Shown here: in pieces, positions 1-8,601 of the stretch
Layout of the letters: every line of letters starts with the position of its first letter
Position numbering within the stretch: position 1 is the first letter of the stretch
DNA from: a virus
IMG/VR virus record: IMGVR_UViG_3300010430_000138
Location: 1 to 42,569 of that record
Direction: 5' to 3' (one strand)
DNA length: 42,569 bases
Position numbers and translations under genes: made by a program
The notes under the pieces: model-generated
Databases searched by the model: none
The model's input: only the letters and a program-made list of their open reading frames with translations
What the model was told of the DNA's origin: nothing

Positions 1-14
1 GCCAAACTCGTGTG

Positions 15-58
15 TGCGCGAAATGCAACTCTTGCGCGAAATGCAGAACGTGCGCGAA
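15..58. repeat. Three iteron-like direct repeats before terS
   Basis: The octamer TGCGCGAA occurs at 15, 33 and 51 with an exact 18-bp period; the first two copies extend to TGCGCGAAATGCA. The array ends 15 bp before the small terminase start. Phased repeats beside terS are a usual place for the packaging recognition site (pac or cos-type binding sites), so a small-terminase binding site is the favoured reading; an operator for the late operon is the alternative. The repeats are directly seen, the role is inferred. Confidence 0.6.
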
Positions 59-73
59 CCATGAGGGGGACTT

Positions 74-526
74 ATGGCGGGTAGGCCGCTGAAACCGACG
101 GCGTTGAAGGTTTTGCAGGGCAATCCGGGGAAGCGCCCGCTGAACAATCGGGAGCCAAAGCCGGAGATTGGTGCGGCGGTGCCGGAGTATCTGCTCAAGA
201 TGCCGGGGCCGTTGGCGCAGTGGCGGCGCTGGGCTCCTAAGCTAACGGCGCTTGGGGTACTCACGGAGGTTGATGCTCCTGCGTTTGCCCGCTTGTGTCG
301 GTTATGGGATCTGGACGAGACAGGTGCGACGTGGTCGGACGAGGAGGAAGATGCGCGGATAGCTTGGAAGATGCGCTTTGATCACCAGCTTGTTTCGGAG
401 ATCCGGCAGCTTGAGGGTCGATTCGGTTTGACACCTTCGGATCGAGGCAAGATCAAGGTGGAGCCGAAGAAGCCCGAGAGCAAGCTAGCGCGATTCACGC
501 GGAGGCGTGGTGCCCGCAAGGCGTAA
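74..526 (+). CDS. terS: Terminase small subunit, P27-like
   Basis: This 150-aa protein should recognise phage DNA and start packaging together with the large subunit. The N-terminus (MAGRPLKPTALKVLQGNPGK) is the signature of the P27 family of phage small terminases, with the GRPxKPTxLKxLxGNPGKR pattern; the rest is mostly helical and ends in a basic tail (RFTRRRGARKA). The ATG at 74 follows a good ribosome site (GAGGGGGA, 64-71). The gene overlaps the large-subunit reading frame by about 20 bases, as expected of translationally coupled terminase genes. Family length fits. Assignment is from motif and synteny. Confidence 0.85.
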   Translation: MAGRPLKPTALKVLQGNPGKRPLNNREPKPEIGAAVPEYLLKMPGPLAQWRRWAPKLTALGVLTEVDAPAFARLCRLWDLDETGATWSDEEEDARIAWKMRFDHQLVSEIRQLEGRFGLTPSDRGKIKVEPKKPESKLARFTRRRGARKA

Positions 527-2252
527 GAAGGTTGCCAAGAAGGTGGTATCGGTCCGCGGTAAGCGTGCGGACCCAGTGCGGGACTATGCCGCCAAGGTTC
601 GTGCGGGAAGAATCAAGGCGGGACCCTTGGTTCGGTTGGCCTGTCAGCGTCATCTTCGGGACATGAGGGAGCGGAAGCAAACGGGTCTTGTGTGGGAGCT
701 TGCTCGTGCCATGGAGGCTATTGAGTTCTTTTCGGAGATGTTGCTTCTCGAGGACAATGTTCCGTTTAGGTTGCTGGATTTTCAGCAGTTTATCATCGGA
801 TCGGTTTTCGGATGGTACGCAAAGGATGGGACGCGGCGGTTTAGGACTGCGTATATCGAAACAGGAAAGGGCTCGGGGAAAACCCCGATGGCAGCTGGCG
901 TGGGGTTGTATGGGTTGATTGCCGATGACGAGCCGGCCCCAGAAATCTACGCTGCCGCGACAGCGCGGGAACAGGCGAAGATTGTCTTTCTTGATGCGAC
1001 GCGGATGGTTGGAGCCCAAAAGGAACTCCGCGACCTGGTACAACAGCAAGTGGGCAGCCTGACAATAGGAGCTAAAAACGCTGTGTTTCGGGCGGTATCT
1101 TCGGAGCATCGTGGCCTCGATGGATTGCGGGTTCACTTTGGCCTAATTGATGAGCTCCATGAACACCCCACCGGTATCGTGGTGAATAAGATCCGCGCAG
1201 GGACGAAGCGGCGCCGGAACGCGCTTCTCTTTGAGATTACCAACTCTGGATGGGATCGAACCTCCATATGCTGGCAGCATCACGAGTACAGCCAGCGCGT
1301 ACTCGAGGGAACGACGGATAACCCGTCGTGGTTCGCGTACATCTGTGCCCTAGATGACGGTGACGATTGGCGAGACGAGAGGGTCTGGATCAAGGCGAAT
1401 CCGGGAATGCGTGCGGGCCTTCCAACGAAGAAGTACCTAAGCGAGATCATCCATCAGGCGAAGGGGATGCCATCTCAGGAGAACATCGTCCGTCGTCTGA
1501 ACTGCTGTGAATGGACGGAGGCGGACGAACGCTGGCTTGACATGGATGCTTGGGTTACTTGCGGGGTTGAGCCGGTGCGGGCCGAGGATCTCGAGGGAGA
1601 GGAGTGCATCGCCGGCCTGGACATGTCGAGCACGCAAGACATCACCGCCTTCGTCAAGGTGTTCGAGGTCAACGGGAAGTATCTGGTTCTGCCCCGGTTC
1701 TGGATTCCCGAGCAGACGCTCGATGCCCAAGGCTCTGGGAGATCGGAGCAAGATCGTCTCATGCTCCGGCAGTGGGTTGATGAGGGTTTCATCACCACGA
1801 CGCCCGGGAACGTGGTTGATTATGACCTCATCCGGTCAGCAATCCTTGAGGACGCGGAGCGATTCTCGATCCGCGAAATTGCCTTTGACCGCTGGAATAG
1901 TACGCAGCTGGTGACTCAACTCATAGACCACATGGGGGAGGAGCGGATCATTCAATTTTCCCAAGCCATGTCTGCCATGTCAGCCCCATCAAAGGAACTG
2001 GAAAAAGTTGTGGTCGACGGTGCGCTGCTTCATGGCGGAAATCCTGTCCTTCGGTGGATGGCGTCAAACGTCACAATTCGCTTTGGACCTGATGGACAAA
2101 TCAAGCCGGATCGGGACCGCAGCCGCGACAAGATTGATGGCATCGTTGCGCTGATCATGGCGCTGGGTCGGTTGACGGCACAGCCTGACCCGGGTCCATC
2201 CGTCTATGCCGAGCGATACGCGGCGGGAAGTGAACTGGTGGAATCATGGTGA
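507..2252 (+). CDS. terL: Terminase large subunit (ATPase/nuclease)
   Basis: This 581-aa protein is the packaging motor: an N-terminal ATPase drives DNA into the prohead and a C-terminal RNase H-like nuclease cuts it. The Walker A motif TGKGSGKT lies at residues 119-126 and the Walker B acidic pair in LIDELHEH at 215-216. Nuclease-domain acidic motifs are visible near LDMSSTQDIT, IAFDRWNS and the C-terminal RDKIDGIVAL. It belongs to the Terminase_1/HK97-like group. Translation starts at GTG 507 or the adjacent GTG 510; the GGAGG at 501-505 is close to both, so the exact start is uncertain. It overlaps terS upstream and the portal gene by 7 bases downstream. Confidence 0.93.
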   Translation: MVPARRKKVAKKVVSVRGKRADPVRDYAAKVRAGRIKAGPLVRLACQRHLRDMRERKQTGLVWELARAMEAIEFFSEMLLLEDNVPFRLLDFQQFIIGSVFGWYAKDGTRRFRTAYIETGKGSGKTPMAAGVGLYGLIADDEPAPEIYAAATAREQAKIVFLDATRMVGAQKELRDLVQQQVGSLTIGAKNAVFRAVSSEHRGLDGLRVHFGLIDELHEHPTGIVVNKIRAGTKRRRNALLFEITNSGWDRTSICWQHHEYSQRVLEGTTDNPSWFAYICALDDGDDWRDERVWIKANPGMRAGLPTKKYLSEIIHQAKGMPSQENIVRRLNCCEWTEADERWLDMDAWVTCGVEPVRAEDLEGEECIAGLDMSSTQDITAFVKVFEVNGKYLVLPRFWIPEQTLDAQGSGRSEQDRLMLRQWVDEGFITTTPGNVVDYDLIRSAILEDAERFSIREIAFDRWNSTQLVTQLIDHMGEERIIQFSQAMSAMSAPSKELEKVVVDGALLHGGNPVLRWMASNVTIRFGPDGQIKPDRDRSRDKIDGIVALIMALGRLTAQPDPGPSVYAERYAAGSELVESW

Positions 2253-3832
2253 ACCTTTTTAGAATTGCGGCTGCACGAGTGGCAACCTGGATTGTGAAGG
2301 CGGCGGCCACTGTAGATCCGACGGATGATCGGTGGTATCCGGGCTATGGGACAGGTGCCCCATCTCGGGCAGGGGTTGATGTGTCGCCCGAAACCGCGCG
2401 GACCATTGCCACGGTCTATCGATGTGTGTCGATTCTGTCGAATCTGCTTGCGATGTTTCCGAAGGGAATGTATCGGCGTATCGAGCGTGGCCGAGTTTCC
2501 GCGCCTGAACATCCACTTGATCCGATCATCAGCTTCCGGCCGAATCGACGTCAGACGGCATTTGAATTCTGGCAGACGGTGTGCCATCACCTAATCCTCC
2601 GCCAGAATGCCTATGTCCAGATTGTTCCCGGTCCGGACGGACGGGGCTGGGTCGGGGAGCTCGTACCGCTTCAGCCGGATCGGGTCCACGGTCCGGAAGA
2701 ACTGGAGAGCGGACGACTTCAGTATGAGTACGCACAGCCCAAGGGTCCGAGAATCAAGATGATCGGCGGAGTCGACATTTGGCACATGCACGGTCTCAGC
2801 GATGACGGGATCAAGGGTTTGTCTATGACTGATCTGGGTCGCGAGTCGTTTGGGACAGCACTTGCGGCAGAGCGTCACGCGGCCCGATTCTTTGGGCAGG
2901 GGGTAAAGCCTCTCGGTGTGATTGAAAGCGAAAAGGCCTTGAAGGAAGAAGTGGCCGAGGCCATGGGTGATTCGTTCCGCCGAAAGTGGGGTGGCGAAGG
3001 CGCAGTGGGTGGAGTTCCAGTACTCTGGGAGGGTGTCACATTCAAGCACGTCCCGCTGAATCTCAAAGACCAGGAGTTTCTTGATTCGCGGAAGTTCTCT
3101 GCAACGGAGATTGCCCGTTGGTTTGGAGTTCCGCCACACATGGTCGGGGACGTGGAGCGTTCAACATCTTGGGGTTCGGGAATCACGGAACAATCTCTGG
3201 GATTTCTCACTTATTCGCTCTTGCCATGGATCGAGCTCATTGAGCAGTCTATTCGGTTCACCTTGGTGGTTCAGGCCGATACGTTCTATGCAAAGATGAA
3301 CGCCGGGGCTCTCCTGCGGATGGCTCCGGATGACCAGTCTCAGGTGTTTGAGCGGCTCATCAAAAATGGGGTTCTGAATCCGAACGAGTGTAGGGAACTA
3401 CTCGATCGCAATCCCCGACCCGGGGGCGATGAATACGTGGACCCCGCGAAGGCAGCGGAGCCCCCTCCCGCGCCCGAACCAGAGCCGGAGCCCGAGCCGG
3501 AACCGGAACCGGAACCGGAACCGGAACCTGGGGCGGCGGCACGGGTGACGAAGGCCCGGCTCGAGGAGCTTCTCGAGGAGGAGCATCTTGGACTCCTCCG
3601 TCTGGCTAAGCGACACGCGAAGTCCTCGGACGCTTGGCGCGCTTCGGTGGTCGGGTTCTATGGACAGCTGCCCCGGCGGATTGAGGCGACGGGGTTGTGT
3701 TCACGGGACCAAGCGCGCGCTTGGTGTGTGGCCCGGCGCGACCGAGTGATTCAGGACGGGGGATTGACCTGTATCGAGGGCGGGCCGCTGGCCTCAGGTG
3801 ACGGCCTGTTAGGAGAAATCTATGCTAACTGA
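2246..3832 (+). CDS. Portal protein, HK97 family, with Glu-Pro tail
   Basis: A dodecameric portal is expected at the head vertex, serving as the DNA channel and docking site for terminase and connector. The sequence has typical HK97-family portal features: SPETARTIATVYRCVSILSN near the N-terminus, a central region with DIWHMHGLSDDGIKGLSM, and IARWFGVPPHMVGD. The first roughly 400 residues correspond to the usual portal length. After that comes an uninterrupted Glu-Pro tract and then about 100 extra residues with charged helices (LEELLEEEHLGLLRLAKRH) that I do not recognise. The gene overlaps terL by 7 bases and the protease by 11. The portal call is firm; the C-terminal extension has no assigned role. 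Confidence 0.9.
   Translation: MVNLFRIAAARVATWIVKAAATVDPTDDRWYPGYGTGAPSRAGVDVSPETARTIATVYRCVSILSNLLAMFPKGMYRRIERGRVSAPEHPLDPIISFRPNRRQTAFEFWQTVCHHLILRQNAYVQIVPGPDGRGWVGELVPLQPDRVHGPEELESGRLQYEYAQPKGPRIKMIGGVDIWHMHGLSDDGIKGLSMTDLGRESFGTALAAERHAARFFGQGVKPLGVIESEKALKEEVAEAMGDSFRRKWGGEGAVGGVPVLWEGVTFKHVPLNLKDQEFLDSRKFSATEIARWFGVPPHMVGDVERSTSWGSGITEQSLGFLTYSLLPWIELIEQSIRFTLVVQADTFYAKMNAGALLRMAPDDQSQVFERLIKNGVLNPNECRELLDRNPRPGGDEYVDPAKAAEPPPAPEPEPEPEPEPEPEPEPEPGAAARVTKARLEELLEEEHLGLLRLAKRHAKSSDAWRASVVGFYGQLPRRIEATGLCSRDQARAWCVARRDRVIQDGGLTCIEGGPLASGDGLLGEIYAN
3476..3528 (+). repeat. Glu-Pro codon repeat inside portal gene
   Basis: An in-frame run of alternating GAR-CCG codons encodes about nine Glu-Pro units. 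It links the portal core to the extra C-terminal region. Such EP runs form stiff extended linkers, and the near-identical hexamers (GAACCG) make the tract prone to length change. Confidence 0.8.
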
Positions 3833-4736
3833 TGACAGCCGCATTCTTGCCATCGAACCGGACATCTATAAGGCCTGGCTTGAGCAGGCCCGTGCTTTCA
3901 AAGTGACAGAGACGGTGCTAGCGGATCTCCGAGGAGCTGACGCCGCGGCAAAATTGCGGCCCGCTCGGCGGGGAGTGGGAGACATTGTGGTTCTCCGTGT
4001 GGGTGGATTCATTTCCCAGAAGGCGAGCCTGATGACACTGCTATTTGGGGGTACAAGCACGGAGGCGCTGGCGGAGGATGTCCGCGCGGCTGTGGCCGAG
4101 CCTTCTGTCGGGAGCATTGTGCTGGACTTCAATAGTCCGGGTGGGAGCGTCTTTGGTTTGCCGGAGGCAGCAAAGGTCATTCGGTCTCTGCGCGGACCGA
4201 AGCCAATTCTTGCGGTGTCGAATCCTCTCATGGCATCTGCCGCTTACTATCTCGCCGCGCAAGCTGATGAGATCATTGCTACCCCTTCGTCTTTGACTGG
4301 TAGCATTGGAACGATGGCTGTCCATGTGGATGAGTCCAGCCTTATTGAGAAACTGGGTCTGAAGGTGGAAGAGTTCACCTATGGAGAGCGGAAGGCGGAG
4401 GAGTCTGGGAGCAAGCCGCTGAGTTCTGAGGCTCGGCAGGCGATCCAGGCCCGAGTGGACTATTACGGGACGATGTTCGAGGCAGACGTGGCGAAGGGTC
4501 GTGGAATCGGTCCTGGCCGGGTCCGGGCTCATTATGGGCAGGGGGCTGTGTTCAACGCGGAGGAGGCGCTTTCGTCTGGAATGGTGGACAAGTTGGGTGT
4601 GCTCGAGGATGTCCTGGGCGAATTGGCGAGCGGGAAACGGCTCAAGGGCCGGGTTGTTGCTGAAGCGGACCCTGTGGAGATTGCGGCTCGTGCTGCGTTG
4701 GCGGGGTTGACAGGGCTGGACCCGAGCGTAAAATAG
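3822..4736 (+). CDS. Prohead protease, S49/SppA-like
   Basis: This 304-aa serine peptidase probably trims the capsid scaffold domain during head maturation. It has the S49 (SppA/SohB, ClpP-fold) pattern: the glycine-rich LDFNSPGGSV turn at residues 101-110, the nucleophile in NPLMASAAYYLA (Ser139), the LTGSIGTM strand (158-165), and a candidate general base Lys191 in YGERKAEESG. Length fits phage S49 peptidases. The ATG at 3822 has AGGAG about 7 bases upstream and overlaps the end of the portal gene by 11 bases. Its position between portal and capsid is the normal one for a head protease. Confidence 0.88.
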   Translation: MLTDDSRILAIEPDIYKAWLEQARAFKVTETVLADLRGADAAAKLRPARRGVGDIVVLRVGGFISQKASLMTLLFGGTSTEALAEDVRAAVAEPSVGSIVLDFNSPGGSVFGLPEAAKVIRSLRGPKPILAVSNPLMASAAYYLAAQADEIIATPSSLTGSIGTMAVHVDESSLIEKLGLKVEEFTYGERKAEESGSKPLSSEARQAIQARVDYYGTMFEADVAKGRGIGPGRVRAHYGQGAVFNAEEALSSGMVDKLGVLEDVLGELASGKRLKGRVVAEADPVEIAARAALAGLTGLDPSVK

Positions 4737-4898
4737 AAGTCTAAGTCGGAGGCGGCAGGCTCGAATCAGCGCACATGCGCCCCGAGCTCACCGTATCGCA
4801 GCACATCGGTCCTCAAGGGCCCTTGCTGTTACACCCTACATACCACGGGTGTCTCGGCGGGGCTCTTTGCCTTTGTGGAGGCACCGAGGAGCGATACG
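4737..4898 (+). promoter_or_regulatory. Structured leader before the capsid gene
   Basis: This 162-base gap holds no gene I can support. It contains three short inverted repeats: GCGCACATGCGC (4769-4780), the perfect 12-bp palindrome CAAGGGCCCTTG (4814-4825), and ACACCC/GGGTGT (4831-4836 with 4847-4852, 10-base loop). It ends in the capsid ribosome site GAGGAG (4886-4891). It may be a structured 5' leader, an mRNA processing site or a weak terminator-promoter junction that raises capsid expression. I find no convincing -35/-10 pair. Confidence 0.4.
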
Positions 4899-6266
4899 AT
4901 GGAAAGACTCAAGGAGCTGGAAGTCGACCGTGAGGATCGGCGTAACCAGATCAAGGAGTATCTCGAAGCCGCCGCGACAGACAAGCGTCCCTTGAACGAG
5001 GATGAACGCGCGGCGGTGGAGATTGCCACAGCCGAACTCGAGCAGATCGACGCCACGATCAAGGTCGAGCAGCAATCCCTGGAATGGGATCGCCAGGTGG
5101 AGCCCGACGCTCCTCCGGCGATCATGCCGTCGGGAAGCCTTCGGCCATCCACTCGGAGTCTTGGTGGTCCTGGTAATCCGTGGGGTGATTGCAGTACGGA
5201 GCGAGGAGCTCAGGCTGCTTTCGGCAACTTCCTCCAGGCTGTTGCCATGTCGGCAAAGGGTAATCCTGCTGACCCCCGACTGTCTGCTCCACTGGCTGCT
5301 AGTGGGCTCAACACCGCCGTCGGTTCTGAGGGCGGCTTCCTCGTCAGAACGGACTTCTCGACAGCCCTACTTGATCGAGCCATGGAGGAGTCGGTCCTTG
5401 CGGACCGATGCACCACGATTGACATTGGTGAGGGTTCAGATGGGATTGAACTCCCCTATGTGGACGAAACCTCAAGGGCAACCGGTTCTCGCTGGGGTGG
5501 TGTTCAGGTGTATCGGCGAGCCGAGGCCGCGACGGTGACGGCCACCAAGCCGAAGCTCGGGACGTTCGAGATTCGGCTTGAGGACTTGATGGGCATCTGC
5601 TATGCCACGGATCGAGCATTGCGGGACGCTACCAGTCTTGGGCAGATCATCCAGATTGCCTTCGCTTCGGAGTTCGCTTTCAAGGTGGACGACGAAATCA
5701 TCAACGGGACTGGTGTTGGTCAGGCTCAGGGAATCCTCAACTCGACTGCTCTTGTTGTCCAGGCGAAGGAAACCAGCCAGGTCGCGGCGACTGTCGTGGC
5801 TGAGAACGCTCTCAAGATGCGTTCGCGGATGCCGGGCCGTAAACGGATGAACACCTTTTGGGCGATCAACCAGGAAGTCGAGCCTCAGCTGCCACAGATG
5901 AACATCAAGATCAAGAACGTCGCCGGCGCGGAGAACGTCGGCGGATTCGGCGTCTACATGCCCGCGAACGGTCTTGCGGGTCAGCAATACGACACTCTCT
6001 TCGGTCATCCGGTGGTGCCCATCGAGCAGTGTGCGGCACTCGGCACGGCGGGGGATATCCTCTACCTGAACCTCGGTGAGTATCTGCTCATTCGTAAGGG
6101 TGCTCTAGAGACAGCCGAGTCCATTCACGTCCGCTTCCTGTACGGCGAAAACACGTTCCGCTTCACGTACCGCGTAAACGGGGCGCCCGCTTGGAAGTCG
6201 GCACTCACTCCCTATAAGGGCTCGGCAACACAGAGCCCCTTCGTCGCGCTGATCGCCCGCACGTAA
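4899..6266 (+). CDS. Major capsid protein, HK97 fold
   Basis: This is the shell protein of the icosahedral head, about 455 aa. The first roughly 60 residues are charged and helical (MERLKELEVDREDRRNQIKE onward) and look like the HK97 delta/scaffold domain removed by the upstream protease. The remainder has the usual mature-domain landmarks: LNTAVGSEGGFLVRTDF, LEDLMGICYATDRALRD, and DDEIINGTGVGQAQGILNS. I chose ATG 4899 because GAGGAG at 4886-4891 is ideally spaced; a GTG at 4875 is in frame but has no comparable ribosome site. Synteny with portal and protease supports the call strongly. Confidence 0.93.
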   Translation: MERLKELEVDREDRRNQIKEYLEAAATDKRPLNEDERAAVEIATAELEQIDATIKVEQQSLEWDRQVEPDAPPAIMPSGSLRPSTRSLGGPGNPWGDCSTERGAQAAFGNFLQAVAMSAKGNPADPRLSAPLAASGLNTAVGSEGGFLVRTDFSTALLDRAMEESVLADRCTTIDIGEGSDGIELPYVDETSRATGSRWGGVQVYRRAEAATVTATKPKLGTFEIRLEDLMGICYATDRALRDATSLGQIIQIAFASEFAFKVDDEIINGTGVGQAQGILNSTALVVQAKETSQVAATVVAENALKMRSRMPGRKRMNTFWAINQEVEPQLPQMNIKIKNVAGAENVGGFGVYMPANGLAGQQYDTLFGHPVVPIEQCAALGTAGDILYLNLGEYLLIRKGALETAESIHVRFLYGENTFRFTYRVNGAPAWKSALTPYKGSATQSPFVALIART

Positions 6267-6288
6267 GCGCGGAAAGGAGCATAGAGAA

Positions 6289-6774
6289 ATGAGATTCTCT
6301 CCGGGACAGAATCCGATTGTGAAGCATCTCCTTGAGCCCGCCGCGGACGCAGCGGGGCGGACCTCGACCGCGTACATCAACATTGAAAACGCTGTCGCCG
6401 CACGTCTGATCTGTCACATCGATCAGGGTAACGCGGCCACGATCCAGATCGACCCTGTTCAGTCAACGCTTGTGGACGGCACTGGGACGAAGGCGCTCTC
6501 GGCTGTTGCTCGCATCTGGTCGAACGCGGATTGTGCCACCACGGCTGACGCTGCAGCGGCTACAGCGGCGGTCAACTTCACCACATCGGCAGCGGTCAAG
6601 ATCAAGACGGTTGAATTTGAGATTGACCCGACAGCGCAGATGGATGTTGCCAACAACTTCAAGTGTATCGGTGTGACTACTGGCGCCTCGAACGTGGCGA
6701 ACATCACGTCGGCGGTTCTTGTCGTTTGGCCGAAGCACACTGGAGCGACAGCACCCAGCATGATCGCGGACTAG
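6289..6774 (+). CDS. Accessory head/decoration protein candidate
   Basis: This 161-aa protein directly follows the major capsid gene with a strong ribosome site (AAAGGAG, about 10 bases upstream of ATG 6289). Its composition is Ala/Thr/Val-rich with alternating hydrophobics, and has no signal peptide or membrane segment, so it is probably a beta-rich virion protein. Position and composition suggest capsid decoration or a head-associated protein, but I do not recognise a specific family. A strong hairpin follows the stop codon. Confidence 0.55.
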   Translation: MRFSPGQNPIVKHLLEPAADAAGRTSTAYINIENAVAARLICHIDQGNAATIQIDPVQSTLVDGTGTKALSAVARIWSNADCATTADAAAATAAVNFTTSAAVKIKTVEFEIDPTAQMDVANNFKCIGVTTGASNVANITSAVLVVWPKHTGATAPSMIAD

Positions 6775-6786
6775 CTTTACACAAGC

Positions 6787-6819
6787 CGTGGGGGTGGGGG
6801 CTTTTGCCTCCCCCCCACG
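6787..6819 (+). terminator. G-tract/C-tract hairpin after capsid genes
   Basis: CGTGGGGG (6787-6794) pairs with CCCCCACG (6112-equivalent arm at 6812-6819), continued by GGGG against CTCC around a U-rich loop, giving about 12 base pairs with one mismatch. It lies between the accessory head gene and the next small gene. No U-run follows the stem, so it is not a textbook intrinsic terminator; partial termination or 3'-end protection of the capsid mRNA are both possible. Confidence 0.4.
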
Positions 6820-6843
6820 CCACAATTCAGAGGGGGTCTGGAC

Positions 6844-7026
6844 ATGCCCAAGGTGCGAATCATCAGCGGAAACAACACGGGCGTAGTAGTGGATCTGCCG
6901 GAAGTAGAAGCAGAAGCTGCCATTGACAGTGGGTATGCTGTTGCCTTCGTTGAAAAGACAAAAGCGAAGGTTGCGGAGTTGAAGCCCGCGCCGAAGCCCG
7001 AGCGCGATCCGCGGCGTAGAAGGTAG
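6844..7026 (+). CDS. Small conserved-type head-region protein
   Basis: A 60-aa protein with N-terminal MPKVRIISGNNTGVVVDLPE, a short mixed alpha/beta body and a basic proline-rich tail (KPAPKPERDPRRRR). A ribosome site (AGAGGGGG) precedes ATG 6844. It resembles in design the 66-aa protein encoded at 8835-9035: Met-x-Lys-Val start, acidic middle, Pro/Lys/Arg tail. Function is unknown; small proteins at this point in phage genomes are often head or head-tail joining accessories. Confidence 0.55.
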   Translation: MPKVRIISGNNTGVVVDLPEVEAEAAIDSGYAVAFVEKTKAKVAELKPAPKPERDPRRRR

Positions 7027-7035
7027 GGGGGCGTT

Positions 7036-7671
7036 GTGGCTCTGTCCACTTATGCGCTCATCAGTCTATCGGACCTGAAGGGCTACAAGGGCTTTGAGGG
7101 AACGACAGAGGACTCTCGGTTAGACCTCGCCATTAATGCTGCATCATCCTGGATCGAGGGCAAGGCGCAGCGCCAGTTCATCACGCGCGGTGGAGTCACG
7201 GAATACCATACGCTTGATCGGGCTGTGCATAGCATCACACTGGCACAGAGCCCAATCATCACGGTCACTTCTGTTCACGAATCCACCACAACCCCGCGAG
7301 TCTACGATGCCACATCGCTCCTCACGACCGTAACGGATTATCAAGGCGTATCGACAACGGAGCGAGCGCAGATCCGGCGTATCAGCAATTCTGAGTTGTA
7401 CCCGTGGGCTACTGGGTATCGGGCCATCAAGGTTGTGTATTCCTATGGGTACGCGGATACTGCGGCTATCCCGGATGATCTTGCGTTCCTCTGCATCTAC
7501 TTGGCTTATAGCATCTATCGAGAAGCTGATCGGGGCTGGCATGGGATGGTTTCAGTCAGTGATGCCCAAGGTTCGGTAACTCGACTTGGTCGACATCTAC
7601 CGCCAGAGATGCAGGCAATCCTTGACGGATACACACGGCAAGCATTCGAGCGCACCTGGGAACCGGCATGA
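7036..7671 (+). CDS. Head-tail connector, gp6-like
   Basis: This 211-aa protein probably forms the first ring below the portal. The helical N-terminus (LISLSDLKGYKGFEGTTEDS then LDLAINAASSWIEGKAQR) matches the phage gp6-like connector pattern, where DLK and RLDxxIxxAxxxIExxxxR are characteristic, followed by a beta-rich middle (ITVTSVHES...) and a C-terminal helical stretch. It starts at GTG 7036 with a G-rich ribosome site and overlaps the next gene by 4 bases (ATGA-type). Position directly before neck and tail-terminator genes agrees. Confidence 0.75.
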   Translation: MALSTYALISLSDLKGYKGFEGTTEDSRLDLAINAASSWIEGKAQRQFITRGGVTEYHTLDRAVHSITLAQSPIITVTSVHESTTTPRVYDATSLLTTVTDYQGVSTTERAQIRRISNSELYPWATGYRAIKVVYSYGYADTAAIPDDLAFLCIYLAYSIYREADRGWHGMVSVSDAQGSVTRLGRHLPPEMQAILDGYTRQAFERTWEPA

Positions 7672-8138
7672 TTTCAATCGATCTGAGGGGGGCGGAGCAG
7701 TTCATTGCCAAGAGTCGCCGCGCGCAAGGCTTACTCACAAGAACCATCTGGCGAAGTCTAAAACGTAGCTTTCGAAAGCCCGTCACACAACGCCGCCGGA
7801 TGACTCGAGAGCAGCCGATGATCCGAGCCATTTTGCGAACTCCATGGGGAAAGGACAAGCGGAACAGTCTTACGGCGCGTGTCAAGCAGTTCGGTCCTAC
7901 AATTCAGGGGAAGGAAGTGACTGCCGGCATCGGCATGTATGGATATGCCGCAGCAGCACGGACGGGAGATCGTCTTATACCGCATGTCATCCCACGTCGT
8001 GGTGGAGTGATTCATCATCCGGGGGCTCGGGTTATTCCACAAATCAGTGGGGGTCGGAGACTTACGGAAGGTGATGAGATTCTGCGTCAACTCGAGCGCG
8101 ACGTTCACGCGATGCTAGAGCGAGTCTATGGCCTCTAA
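7668..8138 (+). CDS. Neck/tail-joining protein, HK97 gp10-like
   Basis: A basic 156-aa protein whose start MISIDLRGAEQFIAKSRRAQ resembles HK97 gp10/lambda gpZ-type minor tail or head-closure proteins, which begin with a short strand followed by long amphipathic helices. The middle is very basic (RRMTREQPMIRAILRTPWGK) and the end is a helix (ILRQLERDVHAMLERVYGL). It overlaps the connector upstream by 4 bases and the tail-terminator-like gene by 11. The order connector, gp10-like, terminator, tube is usual for siphoviruses and is the main support. Confidence 0.6.
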   Translation: MISIDLRGAEQFIAKSRRAQGLLTRTIWRSLKRSFRKPVTQRRRMTREQPMIRAILRTPWGKDKRNSLTARVKQFGPTIQGKEVTAGIGMYGYAAAARTGDRLIPHVIPRRGGVIHHPGARVIPQISGGRRLTEGDEILRQLERDVHAMLERVYGL

Positions 8139-8601
8139 GCTTCAAAGCGTGCTAGAGGCTCTACAAGCTACCCTTGAGGTAAACCAATCGACTACGGTTT
8201 ATTCTCCGGACCGTGTTCAAATCATGTTGTTCTGGCCGGATGAGGTTGCTATCCCAGACGGGATAGAGACTGTCTACCTCATTCGTCCGGGAGTCAAGAC
8301 TGCTGGACAAGTCCAGTCGTGTGATGTGACGGAGCGTCTTGAAGTGTTCATAGTTGCGGCGCATCGCTATCGATCAGCGTCACAAGATCCATTCAAGGAA
8401 GATCCGAGCCGAGTCATAGTTTCAGCGGATCTCATCGCGGACGTTGAAGAGAAGCTTCGGCAGGACCCCAAGCTTGATAGCACTGTATTGGATGCTCTCG
8501 ACGGCACACAGGATACGGATTTCGAGCGGTTTCTCCCGGAGTGGGTTGTGCCTGAACTTCGTCTGCTAATCCGTTATCGCTACTCGAAAGACGAACGATG
8601 A
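8128..8601 (+). CDS. Tail terminator/completion protein candidate
   Basis: This 157-aa protein has the size, position and mixed alpha/beta pattern of lambda gpU-type tail terminators, which cap the tail tube and join it to the head. An N-terminal helix (KLQSVLEALQATLEV) is followed by strands (TVYLIRPG, RLEVFIVAAHRY) and a C-terminal strand (PELRLLIRYRYSKDER), typical of this fold. ATG 8128 lies inside the end of the previous gene; the stop overlaps the following small gene by 4 bases. Assignment is by synteny and shape, not by a diagnostic motif. Confidence 0.6.
   Translation: MASKLQSVLEALQATLEVNQSTTVYSPDRVQIMLFWPDEVAIPDGIETVYLIRPGVKTAGQVQSCDVTERLEVFIVAAHRYRSASQDPFKEDPSRVIVSADLIADVEEKLRQDPKLDSTVLDALDGTQDTDFERFLPEWVVPELRLLIRYRYSKDER

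Noticed and set aside
495-1136. 213-codon - strand frame inside the large terminase
   Set aside because: Lies wholly opposite a firm gene and has no family or ribosome site.
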